DNA of 64,000 bases from Helianthus annuus (lineage: Eukaryota > Streptophyta > Magnoliopsida > Asterales > Asteraceae): the NCBI RefSeq assembly GCF_002127325.2, contig NC_035441.2, forward strand, positions 149,700,124 to 149,764,123, read 5' to 3'. Below, piece by piece: positions 45,801-56,979 of this stretch. Position numbers and translations under genes: made by a program. How positions within the stretch are numbered: the first letter of the stretch is position 1; every line of letters starts with the position of its first letter. The notes under the pieces are model-generated. The model did not search any database, was not told the DNA's origin, and worked only from the letters and a program-made list of their open reading frames with translations.

Positions 45801-48507
45801 AAACGTAACTCAAAAACCTTCATACTAAGCAAAGGCACGACCCGTTCGTTTAATAGACGTTAGTCCACTGTAGGTAGTCGTGTTGGCTGAGGAGACTTGG
45901 GTTACACATACTGAAGACGCAATACAGTGAGTTCATGTCCCCCTTTTTTCTTTACTGTTTTCAGTTTTATACTTCGGGGGTGAAATACACGCGACTATTA
46001 TTACAGACATTTATTTACATGGTATGGTTAGCGTAGGGAGGGTTTTTACTGTTAGATCATGTGAATGAGTAGGGCGATTAAGGCCATCAATCCTCGTTGT
46101 AGGACCGAGGGGCATGAGTGATAGATCTATTTGGATGTAGCAAGCCCCACCCTGGAGTCCGCTGAGTGGACCATGTGGTGACTATGTCTTCCAGCCGAAG
46201 CCGGTAACAAATCTGCTAGGTTTGAGTCTTCCTGCATCACTTCACACATATCAATGGCCTTACAAACCATTGGTGATCTCTTTTTCCTTATTGCTACATA
46301 CCAGGGACTTACATTCATACTTACAACATTTTCAAAGGTTTATACATACACACAAAGGAATACATGAACTCGCTCAACTTTTGTTGATGTTTTTCAAACT
46401 ACATGTATTTCAGGAAATTTTAATGGATCTGGCGGGCGTTGGAAGTTTTTATGCTGCGTTAAGAATAAAGATGTCATCCATGGTCTTTGAGTTTGGACGG
46501 TGTGTCTTATTCTTGGACGAGACATGTCTTCCAAACCTTGGTATTATTCAATATCTTTTGACGAGTCCTTAATGAACTCAAAAACAATTTGTACGATTTG
46601 TAAAACTTGAATTTGGTGTCTACGTTTTAAAACAATGTTGTTATGTTTTGAACTTATATTATGGATGACAAACCTATGGTTTTATCATATAGCTGATGTT
46701 ATGATTGAATGCAATGATATTAAGAAAGTCACACCATAATCACACTTCCGCAAAAGTCAGGGTGTGACACCTCAGGATATTGAAAATCAATTGACTAACT
46801 TTTTGAAATGCAGGATGTCGGCATTCGCATGGAAACATGAGGATATGAAAGGCATTTCCAAGGATATTATAACACATAAGCTTGGTACTGACAGATCATT
46901 TAAACCAGTCCAACAAAAGAGAAGGAAATTTGTTCCGGAACGAAATATGATCATCCAAGAGGAAGTTGAAAGGCTACTAAAGAGCAAGATGATTAGGGAA
47001 GTGAAGTTTCCCAAATGGCTGGCTAATGTGGTTGTGGTGCAAAAGAAAAACGGGAAATGGAGAGTATGTGTGGATTACACCAACTTGAATAAAGCTTGTC
47101 CCAAAGACCCGTTTCCTCTACCTCATATTGATTCAATGGTGGATGCTACCGCTGGCCACAAGATGTTAACCTTCATGGATGCCTCTTCAGGATTTCAGCA
47201 AATCCAAATGGAACCCTCTGATCAGGAGGATACTGCTTTCATGACACCCACATGTATTTATTGGTATATTGCTATGCCTTCTGGTTTAAAAAATGCAGGT
47301 GCAACATTCCAAAGGCTGGTGAACATGATGTTTAAAGACAAACTGGGGGACACCATGGAAGTATACATCGACGATAGGGTAGTAAAATCCAAGAAGGCTG
47401 AGGATCACCTTCAAGATATTAAGGGAGCATTTGATATCCTGGACCAGTACAACAAGAAATTGAATCCTGCTAAATGCCACTTTTGAGTGGGGGCAGGAAA
47501 GTTTCTAGGGTACATGGTGACTAAAAGGGGGATAGAAGCAAGCTCGGAGCAGATTAAAGCCATCTTGGATATCAAGTCACCTTCAAATATGAAGGATGTT
47601 CAATGATTAACAGGGCGAGTAGCAACATTGAATAGATTTATCTCAAGATCCTCCGAAAAAATGCAAGGAATTTTATGATATTCTGAAGAAAAATAAGAAA
47701 TTCGAGTGGGGTGAGAAGCATGAAACAGCCTTGCAGGATTTGAAGCAGTATCTTTCAACCGCACCTCTGTTAATGAAACCTGAAGATGGCAAACCAGTAT
47801 CCCTATACCTTGCAGTATCAGGGAATGCAGTAAGTGCTGTCCTTGTAAAAGATCATGAAGGTCAGCAGTATCCTGTCTATTATGTCAGTAAAAGCTTATT
47901 AGATGCTGAAACTAGGTATTCTCACCTAGAAAAGCTAATATTAGCCCTAGTTATGGCATCAACAAAACTTAGACATTATTTTGAAACACATAGGATTCAT
48001 GTTAAAACCAACTATCCTGTTAAAAATGTGCTTAGGAAGCCAGAGATGTCGGGTAGGATGGCTAAATGGTCGGTAAAATTAAGTGCATTTGATCTACTAT
48101 ACGAACCTAGAAATGCCATAAAGTCTCAGGTTCTAGCTGACTTTGTGGCTGATTTCAGTAGTGATATTCAAAATGAAGTAGACTTAGAGGTACAACAGCT
48201 AGGAGAAAACTTAGAATCCTGGATATTATATACTGATGGTGCAAGAGGTGTAGGTATGGGTATACTACTAAAATCGCCACAGGGGGACATATTACCCCAG
48301 GCTATTAGATGTGAGTTTCCTGCTACTAATAATGAAGTAGAATATGAAGCTTTAATTGCAGGATTAGAATTGGCTAAGAGCATGAATATCAAGAGTCTAC
48401 AAGTGTTTGTTGATTCCTTGTTAATCACTAATCGTTTTAATGGATCTTATGCAGTAAAAGGTGAAAAATTGGCTGAATACCTTGAAATTGTCAAAAAATT
48501 AGCATGA
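42839..48507 (+). pseudogene. Element D reverse transcriptase and RNase H, split by solo LTR H
   Basis: RT begins directly after the TAA at 42836 and is cut at 42954 by H, resuming in the same frame at 46770-46774. Visible motifs: KKNGKWRVCVDYTNLNKACP, MDASSGFQQIQM, the active site YIDDRVVKSK and, further on, VLVKDHEGQQYPVYYVSKS. Stops at 47484 (TGA) and near 47605, and frame changes around 47670, break it. RNase H runs from 47731 to 48507 with YTDGARG and ATNNEVEYEALIAGL, and contains the connection segment that is missing in C. Confidence 0.85.
42955..46769 (+). repeat. Element H: solo Tekay-like LTR (3815 bp) in element D pol
   Basis: The LTR begins TGTGACAACTG and ends GGGTGTGACA, with the perfect duplication CCTCA on each side (42950-42954, 46770-46774). 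There is no interior or second LTR, so it is a product of recombination between the two LTRs of a full element. It is the same family as the A LTR: shared CTGTGCTTAA, TTCATGTCCCCCTTTT, GGTATGGTTAGCG and TAGATCTATYTGG segments. A TATA box (TATATAAT) is at 43823-43830. Confidence 0.92.
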
Positions 48508-48567
48508 TATTTCGATGTTTTTACACTTGAACATGTACCAAGAGAGGACAATGTTGAAGGTGATACC

Positions 48568-49480
48568 TTGGCAAATCTGGGATCATCAGTCAGGATACCA
48601 GAAGGGACCCAAATACCAATATTACATATCCTATATACTGCGATGGATCCTCAGGGTAAGGAGGTAGTAAGTGTTCAGGATCCTGGTGCTGAGTATCCTG
48701 AAGAGGATCCTAGATCCTGGACGGCTCCAATCACAAGATATCTCAAGGAAGGACACATCCTCAAGGATGAGAATCCTAAGGCCTTTAGGATGAAGGTATC
48801 ACGATTTACTATTAAAAATAATGTTTTATATAAGAAATTTCTTGCAGGTCCATATCTGAGGTGCTTGGAGGATCCCGAGACCAAAGAAGTGCTTCGGGAT
48901 ATCCATGTAGGGGATTGTGGTAACCACACTGGGGGCAGGTCATTATTCTCAAAAGTATTAAGAACAGGATATTATTGGCCTACCATGAGAAAAGATGCTG
49001 CAGAATATGCTCGAAAATGTGATGCATGCCAAAGACATAACAACATACTACATCAGCCTGCAGAGCCATTATATCCTATTGTATCTCCTTGGCCGTTCAT
49101 GAAATGGGGAATGGATATAGTAGGAAAATTGCCAAAAGCTCCAGGAGGAAAAGTCTTCATGCTGGCAATGACTGATTATTTCTTTAAGTGGGTTGAAGCT
49201 GAAGCATTTGTTCAAGTCAGAGATCAGGAAGTGGTATCCTTCATAAAAAGGAATATACTGACTAGATTTGGTGTACCAGCTGAAATAATTTGTGACAATG
49301 GATCTCAATTCATAAGTAAGAGGACTACTGACTTCTGCAAGAGTTGGGGAATCAAAATGATCACATCCACACAGTATATCCTCAAGCGAATGGACAAGCA
49401 GAATCCTCAAATAAGATAATTGTCAACAACCTGAAAAAGAGAATGGGAGCCAAAAAAGGAAGATGGGTGGAAGAATCCTG
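48568..49480 (+). pseudogene. Element D integrase, truncated
   Basis: Aligns with C integrase: [60 protein letters not shown] frame change near 49370 precedes the glutamate region, and at about 49480 (GRWVEES) the sequence jumps to an antisense-gene fragment, losing the C-terminal half. Confidence 0.85.
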
Positions 49481-49489
49481 CTGAAACTC

Positions 49490-49860
49490 CTTAGCTTTGT
49501 CTCCCAGGCATGGACATCCCAGGAAGGGCATTCGAAGCCTAGTGCCTTGGCTTCGTGGGCCATCTTTAGCCTAGCTTGGAGAAGAGAAGTTACGACGGAA
49601 CTCTTAAGGTCCTCCCGGTAGGTGATCATGTCCCGTTCGTGTTGGGCATGGGCGGCGTCGAGATGAGCTTGGGCCTCGAGGGTAGCTTTGTTAAGGGTAG
49701 CCTGGTGTTCCTGGGTCATAGCCTTGAACTTATCCTCGTAATGCGGGGATTTGGCAGCAGCAATCATGCCCTGGTTGGAAATGGTGACCTCGGCTTTCTT
49801 CAATTTGGACTTAAGTATCTTGTTGAGCTCACATGATTCTTGGTATAGATGAACCAGACG
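49490..49860 (-). pseudogene. Fragment of a Tat antisense gene (last exon) next to element D
   Basis: On the minus strand the frame encodes a coiled coil (KFKAMTQEHQATLNKATLEA) and then LLQARLKMAHEAKALGFECP and WDVHAWETKLRS. This aligns with exon 4 of the C antisense gene (YKIQLQMAAEAQDP then WDVEDWKARLAEL). Being antisense and downstream of integrase fits the Tat layout, so it probably belongs to D, with the region between deleted. Confidence 0.7.
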
Positions 49861-49922
49861 TCAAGGCCCTACATCCAAAAGCACAGGTATTATAATAATC
49901 AAGATATTGTTTTGACGTATAT

Positions 49923-50260
49923 GTGCAGGATAAAGAATAATTTTTTTTCTTTTTATTTTTTAATTTGTCCTACACTCTAAATTAATAATTTGTCCTACAC
50001 TCTAAATTAATTTTTTTTATTTTTTAAAAAGTATATATTTATATATATATTTTGAAAATAAGTTACAAATTTAATATAGTTAGATATTAAAGAGGAAGAC
50101 TAGAAATTAATGATCTATGTAAGTTTACAAATATACCTTTACATTAATATTAAATGCAAATATTAAATGAAGTAAAATAAAGAATTCTTAATATTTGAAA
50201 GTTCTTCTTTTTTCTTTTTATAAAACATTTCTTTTCATTTCAACTCTTCACTATACTTAT
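49923..50260. mobile_element. Decayed MITE family 3 copy
   Basis: Shares AATTTGTCCTACACTCTAAA units, AAGTTACAAAT and the right end TTTCTTTTCATTTCAACTCTTCACTATA with 26166-26673. The left terminus is missing. Confidence 0.5.
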
Positions 50261-51729
50261 ATATTATATAATATATATTAGATGGACACCAAGCTACTTT
50301 AACTTTATTTGAGAAGGAAATCTTTGTAATTTACCTTAAAGTTCAAGACACATTTATACCTTATTTAATAAACTTTTAATTAATACACTAAATGCACTTT
50401 TTTAACAATATTTATTGCTCTTATAAAAGATAGGAATATAATTGGATCTCATAAGAAAAATATTGTACTAGATAAAAAAATTATTAATAATGTCATGTAA
50501 TAACAATGTATGTTCAGATGTTTTTTTATAACCATGACAACCCCTGATGGCTTTTTTTTTCTCTCAAATCGGTATGGGTCCAAAACCGGTTCAATTTTTT
50601 TTTTTATTTTAAGAAGGAATATAACCGGTTTGGCTAAATTAGCTTGGGCTAGAAATCGGGATGTGACAAAAATAAACAGAACTTCCTAGAACCAACTTGG
50701 ATTGGGAAAACGAAAACCATTTTTTTTCCTTTTTATTTTTTTTATTTTTGTAATTATTTAGTTTTGTTAAAATTTTTATTGTTATTTTTACTGATTTGAC
50801 AACAAAGTGATTTAACTTTATTTGAGAACTACACCTTTGTAATTTACCTTTAAACTCAAAACACATTAATACATTATTTAATAAATTTCTAATTAATACA
50901 CTAAATGCATTTTCTCAACAATATTTATTGCTTTCATAAAAATTAGGAATATAACAAGATCCCATAAGAACATTATTATACTAGATAAAAAACATAATTA
51001 ATAATGTTATCTAATAACAATGTATGTTCAGATGTTTTTTCTATGACCATGACAACCCTGATAACATCTTTTTTTCTCTCAAATTGGCATGGGTCCAAAA
51101 CTGGTTCGGGTTTTTATTTTAAGAAGCATTAGAACCGGTTTCGGCTAAACCAGTTTGTGCTAGAACTCGAGGGAGGACAAAAATAAACAGAACTTCCTAG
51201 AATCGACTGGGACTGGGGAAATTAAAACCATTTTTGTTTTCTTTTTTATTTTTTTATTTTTGTAATAGTTTAGTTTTAGGTTTTTTTTTTTAAATTGTCA
51301 ATGTTAGTTTTACTATTTCGTTTCCATTACCTTTAAATTTGGTTCAAACTCAGCGTGACCCCGTCGTGATGCATGGCGTGTATATATTATATATATATAA
51401 TACATCTATAATTTTTATATAACTTTCTTTGGGAATGATACCTTTGTATTTTACCTTAAAGTTCAAAACACATTAATACATTATTTAATAAACTTCTAAC
51501 TAATACATTAAATGCACTTTCTCAACAATATTTATTGCTCTCATACAAAAATAGGAAAACAAGTAGTTCACTTAAGAAAATATTATTGTAGACAAAAAAA
51601 CATTATTAATAATGTCATGTAATAACAATGTATATTCAGATGTTTTTTTATAGCCTTGACAACTCTGATGGCTTCTTTTTTCTCTCAAATCGTTATGGTC
51701 CGAAACCGGTTCAGGTTTTTATTTTAAGG

Positions 51730-52046
51730 GGAGGGGGGGGTGGTTCACTAGTGATAGAATTTATCGCTCACAAGCGCCAATCAAGTTCCGCCATTTCATC
51801 TACCATTTTTCCATCACTCACAACCTTTTTTAGTAGGGGTGGTCATCACTCACCACCACACCCAACAATTTCCCTCCAACCAACAACTACCCTCACAAAA
51901 TAAAACAATAACGGCGTGATAAAAATAACGAAAATTTGATTTCGTAATCGTATAACGCGTTATTGAAAATGGCGGGGTGGGAACTTTAGTTTTTCCACCC
52001 GTTATAAATTGTTTCACGCATTAATCTTTGCACCGCCCCGTGTGCT
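51730..52046. mobile_element. Insertion in the Helitron-like array, possibly a PIF/Harbinger-type MITE
   Basis: This 317-bp segment interrupts the repeat between TTTTAAG and AAGAAGGA; TAAG on both sides suggests a 3-4-bp target duplication. The ends GGGGAGGGGGGGGTGG and (complement) GAGCACACGGGGCGG are G-rich. It contains repeated CATCACTCAC motifs and no gene. Confidence 0.4.
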
Positions 52047-52304
52047 CTAAGAAGGACTAGAACCGGTTTCGGCTAAATCAGTTTGGGCTAGAAACAGGAG
52101 TGGGACCAAAATAAACAGAACTTCCTAGAACCGACTCTGATTCGGGTGAAATTAAAACCATTTTTGTTTTCCTTTTTATTTTTTATTTTTGTAATAGTTT
52201 AGTTTTAAGTATTTTTTTCTTGTAATGTTATTTTTATGATTTCGTCTCCATTACATTTAAATATGGTTCAAAATTAGTGTCTATTCGTCGCGAATCGCGG
52301 CGAG

Positions 52305-52305
52305 C

Positions 52306-52336
<31 letters not shown>

Positions 52337-52344
52337 ATATATAG
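52305..52344. repeat. Poly-C, (CA)n and (TA)n simple repeat
   Basis: About 18 C, then seven to eight CA units, then TATATA. Confidence 0.95.
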
Positions 52345-52709
52345 CCTTCAATTCAGTTAAGAATCACCACGAGTTGTAAGAACCTTGAAAACTCATACTT
52401 TCCGACCGAGTTGGGCCATGATTTTTTGCACAAACATAGAAATTATAAATACATCTGTAAAAACAAAAAAACAAAAAAAAAATGTCGAGTTGTTAGTTAC
52501 GTCTGATGTAAGTTATTTCTACGCCTGAAATACTTTTTTAATGACGATAATTTTTTTTAAACCTGATGTAAATAATTTCATCCGACATTTTTTTTACTTT
52601 TTTTTTTGGTGAGACAGGTGATTTTTTTAAAGATTTTTGAGAATTTTTTTTGAAAAAACCTTTTGGAAGGCCTGGTTCTCATAACTCGAAATGGTTCTCA
52701 TTTTACCCT
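52338..52709. mobile_element. MITE family 2, diverged copy
   Basis: Left AGAATCACCACGAGTTGTAA and right complement (GGTTCTCATAACTCGAAATG) match the family 2 termini. The interior has an inverted pair around ATTTCTACGCCTGAAAT. A (TA)n tract follows. Confidence 0.6.
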
Positions 52710-53362
52710 TTATATATATATATATATATAACATATCCACATCTATACAAATATATAATATATATTAGATGTACACCAAAGTAATTTAACTTTATTTGAG
52801 GACACCTTTGTAATTTACCTTAAAGTTCAAAACACATTACTACATTATTTTATAAACTTCTAATTACTACACTAAATGCACTTTCTCACCAATATTTATT
52901 ACTCTCATAAAAAAAAGAATATAACTAGATCCCATAAGAAAAATATTATACTAGATAAATAACACTATTAATAATATCATGTAGTAACAATGTATGTTCA
53001 GATTTTTTTTTATAACCATGACAACCCCTGATGGCTTCTTTTTTTCTTTGAAATTGGTATGGGTTCAAAACCGGTTCGGGTTTTTATTTTAAGAAGGATT
53101 AGAACCGGTTTTGGCTAAATCAGTTTGTGGTAGAATTCGGGGTGGGACAAAAATAAACATAACTTCCTAGAACCGACTGGGATTGCGGGAAACTAAAACC
53201 ATTTTTGTTTTCCTTTTATTTTTGTAATAGTTTAGTTTTAGGTACTTTTTTAAAATTATGAATGTTATTTTTAATGTTTCGTCTCCATTACATTTAAATT
53301 TGGTTCAAAATCAACGAGACTCCGTTGCGATGCGCGGCATGCCACTTGTAGTATATATATGT

Positions 53363-53637
53363 GTATATATATAATACATCTACACTTATTATTATATAAA
53401 TCTCCTTATTATTATATAAATCTCCGAGACTCCGTTGCGATGCACGACATGCCACTTGTATCATATCGTATTTGAATAATTTCATGCAAGTATGGAACAA
53501 AGAGCTTATAATGAAAGGTTCTTCAAATGGGGATGTATCAAGAGCTGAACGCAGATGTTATATGATATGTCGATCTAACTCGATCAATTGAATAAAAGGG
53601 AAAGTAATTATTAAAATGTTTTGTAATCCATATTGTT
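53363..53637. other. Second Helitron-like end and unassigned spacer
   Basis: CTCCGAGACTCCGTTGCGAT then GCACGACATGCCACTTGTA (53423-53460) repeats the end found at 53317-53352. The spacer after it has no recognisable feature. Confidence 0.5.
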
Positions 53638-53938
53638 TAAATTAAATTGGAATTATGGATTTTAATAATCCCAATTATTAGCCGTTGGACGGCAACGGTC
53701 CCAACTTAAAAATTAACCAGTGGTGATCCCACTTTTTTCACATAATGTAAACCAATGGACCTTTACTAAACCGAAAAGGATGAGGAGAGAAAAAAATAAG
53801 GTTCTGTTACTAAAAGTCCATTGGTTTACAATATGTGAAAAGATGTGACCACCACTGGTTATTTTTTAAGTTGGGACCGTTGCTGGCCAACGGCTAATAA
53901 TTGAGATTATTAAGATCCATTATTCCAATTAAATTAAA
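53638..53938. mobile_element. Fold-back MITE
   Basis: The arms run inward from AATTAAATTGGAATTATGGA and its complement, including GCCGTTGGACGGCAACGGTC / GACCGTTGCTGGCCAACGGC and CCAGTGGTGATCCC. They enclose a short GA-rich centre near 53785. The arms are about 140 bp and roughly 90% matched by eye. There is no coding sequence. Confidence 0.72.
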
Positions 53939-54176
53939 AAATCATATGTTAAATTTAATACTCCCTTGCATGGCTAATGTACACTCTTGTGGATGCAAAA
54001 TTGTATAGACCAAATTGATATAGTGAATACCAAATGAAAGTAGGATGGTAAAGGCATGAACAAAAATGTAGAATATGTATTCGATTTTAGTGGTATTAGC
54101 AACACCTTAAACATGGTTTATTAATTACACCAACGGTAAAATGCTGATTGGGTTTGTATTATAAAAAGGTTTTAAT

Positions 54177-54583
54177 CATGGTTGTAAAACAAGGTATCCA
54201 AGGCCGAGTATTCCCCGAGTAGTCGCTACAAGGTAGGCTGCCGAGGCGATTTTCTTCGACTCCGCCTAATTACTCGGAGTCGGTCAAATTCGGTCAACCT
54301 TGGCCAAAATTGGATCTAGTATGTCAACTCGGGCCTAGTTTGACTTAAGTAATAATAAAACATAATTTCTATGCCTATCATATTAAGGAATGAATATCAT
54401 TTTAACATATTTTGTTATAAATATTAGTAAATTTATGTTATTTGACATATATTTAATCTCCAAAAAATTATTTCTTTATAATTATCAAGTCCGAGTACTC
54501 CCCGAGTACTCTACGCCTAGACCGAGTACTCTCAACTCCCCGGTTGACCGACTAGGGAGCGCCTAGCGACTTTTGCAACCATG
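54177..54583. mobile_element. hAT-type MITE with 8-bp target duplication
   Basis: Ends CATGGTTGTAAAA and (complement) CATGGTTGCAAAAGTCGC; flanked by the perfect 8-bp repeat GTTTTAAT (54169-54176 and 54584-54591), the length typical of hAT elements. The interior has repeated CCGAGTACTCCCCGAGTACT motifs. No transposase. Confidence 0.87.
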
Positions 54584-54591
54584 GTTTTAAT

Positions 54592-55822
54592 TAGGACCCT
54601 TTTCCCCTATTAGTTTATTGAACGTAGTCGTTTAACCATAAATTTTTCTCTAATTTTCACAAACGGTTCAGGGTGTTACAAAATCGAACACGGAACAAGA
54701 CAACCACCGTCTCTCTCAACTCGTTTTTTGGCTGCTCGTTTCCCAATAATCTTTAGTCTGCTGCTTAGTCACGATTTCAGGCGGTTAAGATGCAACGGCG
54801 GGGGTGGGATTTGGGGTTGAGATGAAGGCGAGATATGCATTTGGGGTTTGAATGAACTAGTTATATATAAGGTTCTTATTGAATAGTGAATGAATGAACT
54901 GGGGTTCAAGGATTCTTATTGAATACTAGATTTGTTTTCGTTAACCTGCACACACTAGGATTCGCAGAAACAACCGCTTGTAAGGTGACATTACATGTGA
55001 TAAAGAAGAAAGGAGACTCATTTAGCAACAAGGCTTTTCAAATGGGAAGATTAAACTGTGCAGACTAGAATGCAAAGCATGTAATTTTGTATTTACCAAT
55101 TGTGGCCCTTAAATTGGATCTAATGGGTCAACAAAGAACGGTGAACTATTAAGCCCAATAAATGTTGTATACTTGAGACTTCGTTCTCGGGCTCGTCTCC
55201 ACTGAACTGAACTGGTTTAGTTTTAGTTTTGTCTTATTAGTGTTTACATTTCAAGCGCTTAGCTTGCGAGGGAGTATTAGATCTAGTAACGTATTGTGTT
55301 ATTATAGGGACTTAATCTGTAATATGCGGTCTAGGTAAACCACACCATTGCAACCCTAATTATACAACAATCTAATAGAATCACATTTTGCCGAGCTCGG
55401 TAACTTACGAAAGCTCCAACTCGAGTTCGAGTGTCATTTCAAACTTTATTTCTAATGCTCGACCTCCACTGGTGAGTAGTTTTTCATGCTCGAGCATGGT
55501 TTAGGATAAACCCGTATATTATTTAAGTAATTAAAACAGGGAATAAATTTAGAGACTTATTTTTCATTCCTCACATTTAGCATTCCTATTCACTCCACAC
55601 ATTAATTCTCTATATTTTAATGAGTTTTAGATATAATATGATGAAGATAGGGAACCTAACTTGAATGCTCTAATATAATATGATGTAATCTTATATCACA
55701 TTAACTAAGTTAACTCATAAAGATGAAACCAAGAGAACCTAATGTGAATGCTCTAATATGATGTGATGTAATATGATACAATATTATATTGTATTGAATA
55801 ATATGATATACTACAATCAAGG
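54592..55822. other. Unassigned region upstream of the B3 remnant
   Basis: No supported gene. Short frames near 54730-54960 have plant-like composition but no motif. 55651-55690 and 55732-55772 are a diverged tandem duplication (GAACCTAAYKTGAATGCTCT). Confidence 0.4.
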
Positions 55823-55830
55823 CTATAAAA
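55823..55830 (+). promoter_or_regulatory. Possible TATA box of the B3-domain gene remnant
   Basis: CTATAAAAG-type box in GGCTATAAAAGCACATACAC, followed 35 bp later by a CA-rich leader. It lies 260 bp before the first exon-like segment. The link to the gene is inferred. Confidence 0.3.
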
Positions 55831-56079
55831 GCACATACACCAACAAGATCCTACATTGTTTTCCCATCAACCCATAAACGACTTCAACCCTAGTTATGCT
55901 GAAGTCAACTTTATTTATTTCGTCTCAATTGACGAATATTTCAAACTCTCAGCCGCATGTACCCTGCATTCCTTCATCGGTATCTCTAATCATATGCTGT
56001 TACATGTTATGCATGGATTTGTCAATGTATTTGCTTGAAATCAGCTAGTTAACACTGGATCTGGTTGTGTTTTTGACAG

Positions 56080-56979
56080 AGTAAACGTCATCGAAAATCG
56101 AAGCCCCCTAGATTTGCGGGTTCGAATTCATACGCAAAAGGATAGTCCGTCTCCGAGTATTGATATGGTAAGAATTTGCTTTAGTTTTATACTCCTGTTA
56201 TTGTTGTTACTGCCATTACTGTTACGCAGTTTAGTCTTGTTATAATTTAGTAGAAAAGCTTTAAGATCGCTAAAACCATTTGGGGAAAATATTCTATAAG
56301 TTTGTTTGGAATAATAATTTGTCACTTCTACCTGTGTACGGTGATTTGATTTGTCCTAGAACCATTCAAGGAAAATAATCTCTCTCTCTCTGCAATCCTT
56401 CAACTGTATGTTCCCTGCAATCCTTCAACTGTATCTTTAATCATATGTCACTACATGTTATTCATCGATTTGTCAATGTATTTGCTTGAAATCAGCTAGA
56501 TAACACTGGACGTGGTTGTGTTTTTGACTGAGAAAACCTAGAAAATACTAGATTTGCTGGTTCTCGAACTTATACGCAAAAGGAAAGTCCTTCTCCGAAT
56601 ACTAATACCGTAAGAAATTGCTTCAGTTTGACACTCATGTTATTGTTGTTACTGCCATTACTGTTACGTAGTTAAATCTGATTATGATTTAGCGGAAAAC
56701 CTTTAAGATTGCTAGAACCACTTGAGGAAAATAAACTCTAACTTTGTTTGGAATAAATAAATTTTACTTGGTATGTGTACGTTGATTTGATTTGTCGCTA
56801 GAACCATTTTAGGAAAATAATCTCTCTCTCCATTCAAATGCTTGCAATCACTGATGTTTTTTAAACATGACAAAACAAGATAAACAACCTCTCTTCATGT
56901 TTCATAGGGTCTTCCGGATCGTTTCTGCAATTCATTTTTACCAAAAGAAGACGTTAAATTTGCACTTGAAGATGAAAAT
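56080..56979 (+). pseudogene. B3-domain gene remnant with a duplicated exon, cut by element G
   Basis: An exon-like segment at 56080-56167, between ACAG and GTAAG, encodes SKRHRKSKPPRFAGSNSYAK before a frameshift. About 440 bp on, 56529-56609 repeats it (RFAGSRTYTQKESPSPNTNT), with similar intron sequence around both, so an exon plus its introns was duplicated. At 56908, after CATAG, an exon reads GLPDRFCNSFLPKEDVKFAL then EDEN. The LPxxFCxxFLPK...LEDE pattern and a basic KRKRKSxxPRFAG region before it fit plant B3-domain transcription factors of the At5g42700 type. The exon ends abruptly at 56979 where G inserted. The intervening exon with the start of the B3 domain is not seen, so the gene is dead or incomplete here. 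Confidence 0.5.

Larger units (their letters stand above)
50278..53362. repeat. Array of about four Helitron-like AT-rich repeats
   Basis: Copies begin near 50278, 50797, 51386 and 52730. Each has GACACCAARG or GACAACAAAGT, a TAATTTAACTTTATTTGAGA block, TTAATAAACTTNTAATTAATACAC, AACAATGTATGTTCAGATG, an AACCGGTTCGG block, CAGAACTTCCTAGAACC and a GTCTCCATTACATTTAAATT end. Copies two and four end near CGTCGTGATGCATGGCGTG and GCGATGCGCGGCATGCCACTTGTAGT, hairpin-like GC-rich ends. There is no coding sequence. The third copy is interrupted at 51730-52046. Confidence 0.65.

Noticed and set aside
49576..49836. Plus-strand 86-codon ORF
   Set aside because: It lies opposite the coiled-coil exon fragment of the antisense gene, which has clear homology to C exon 4.
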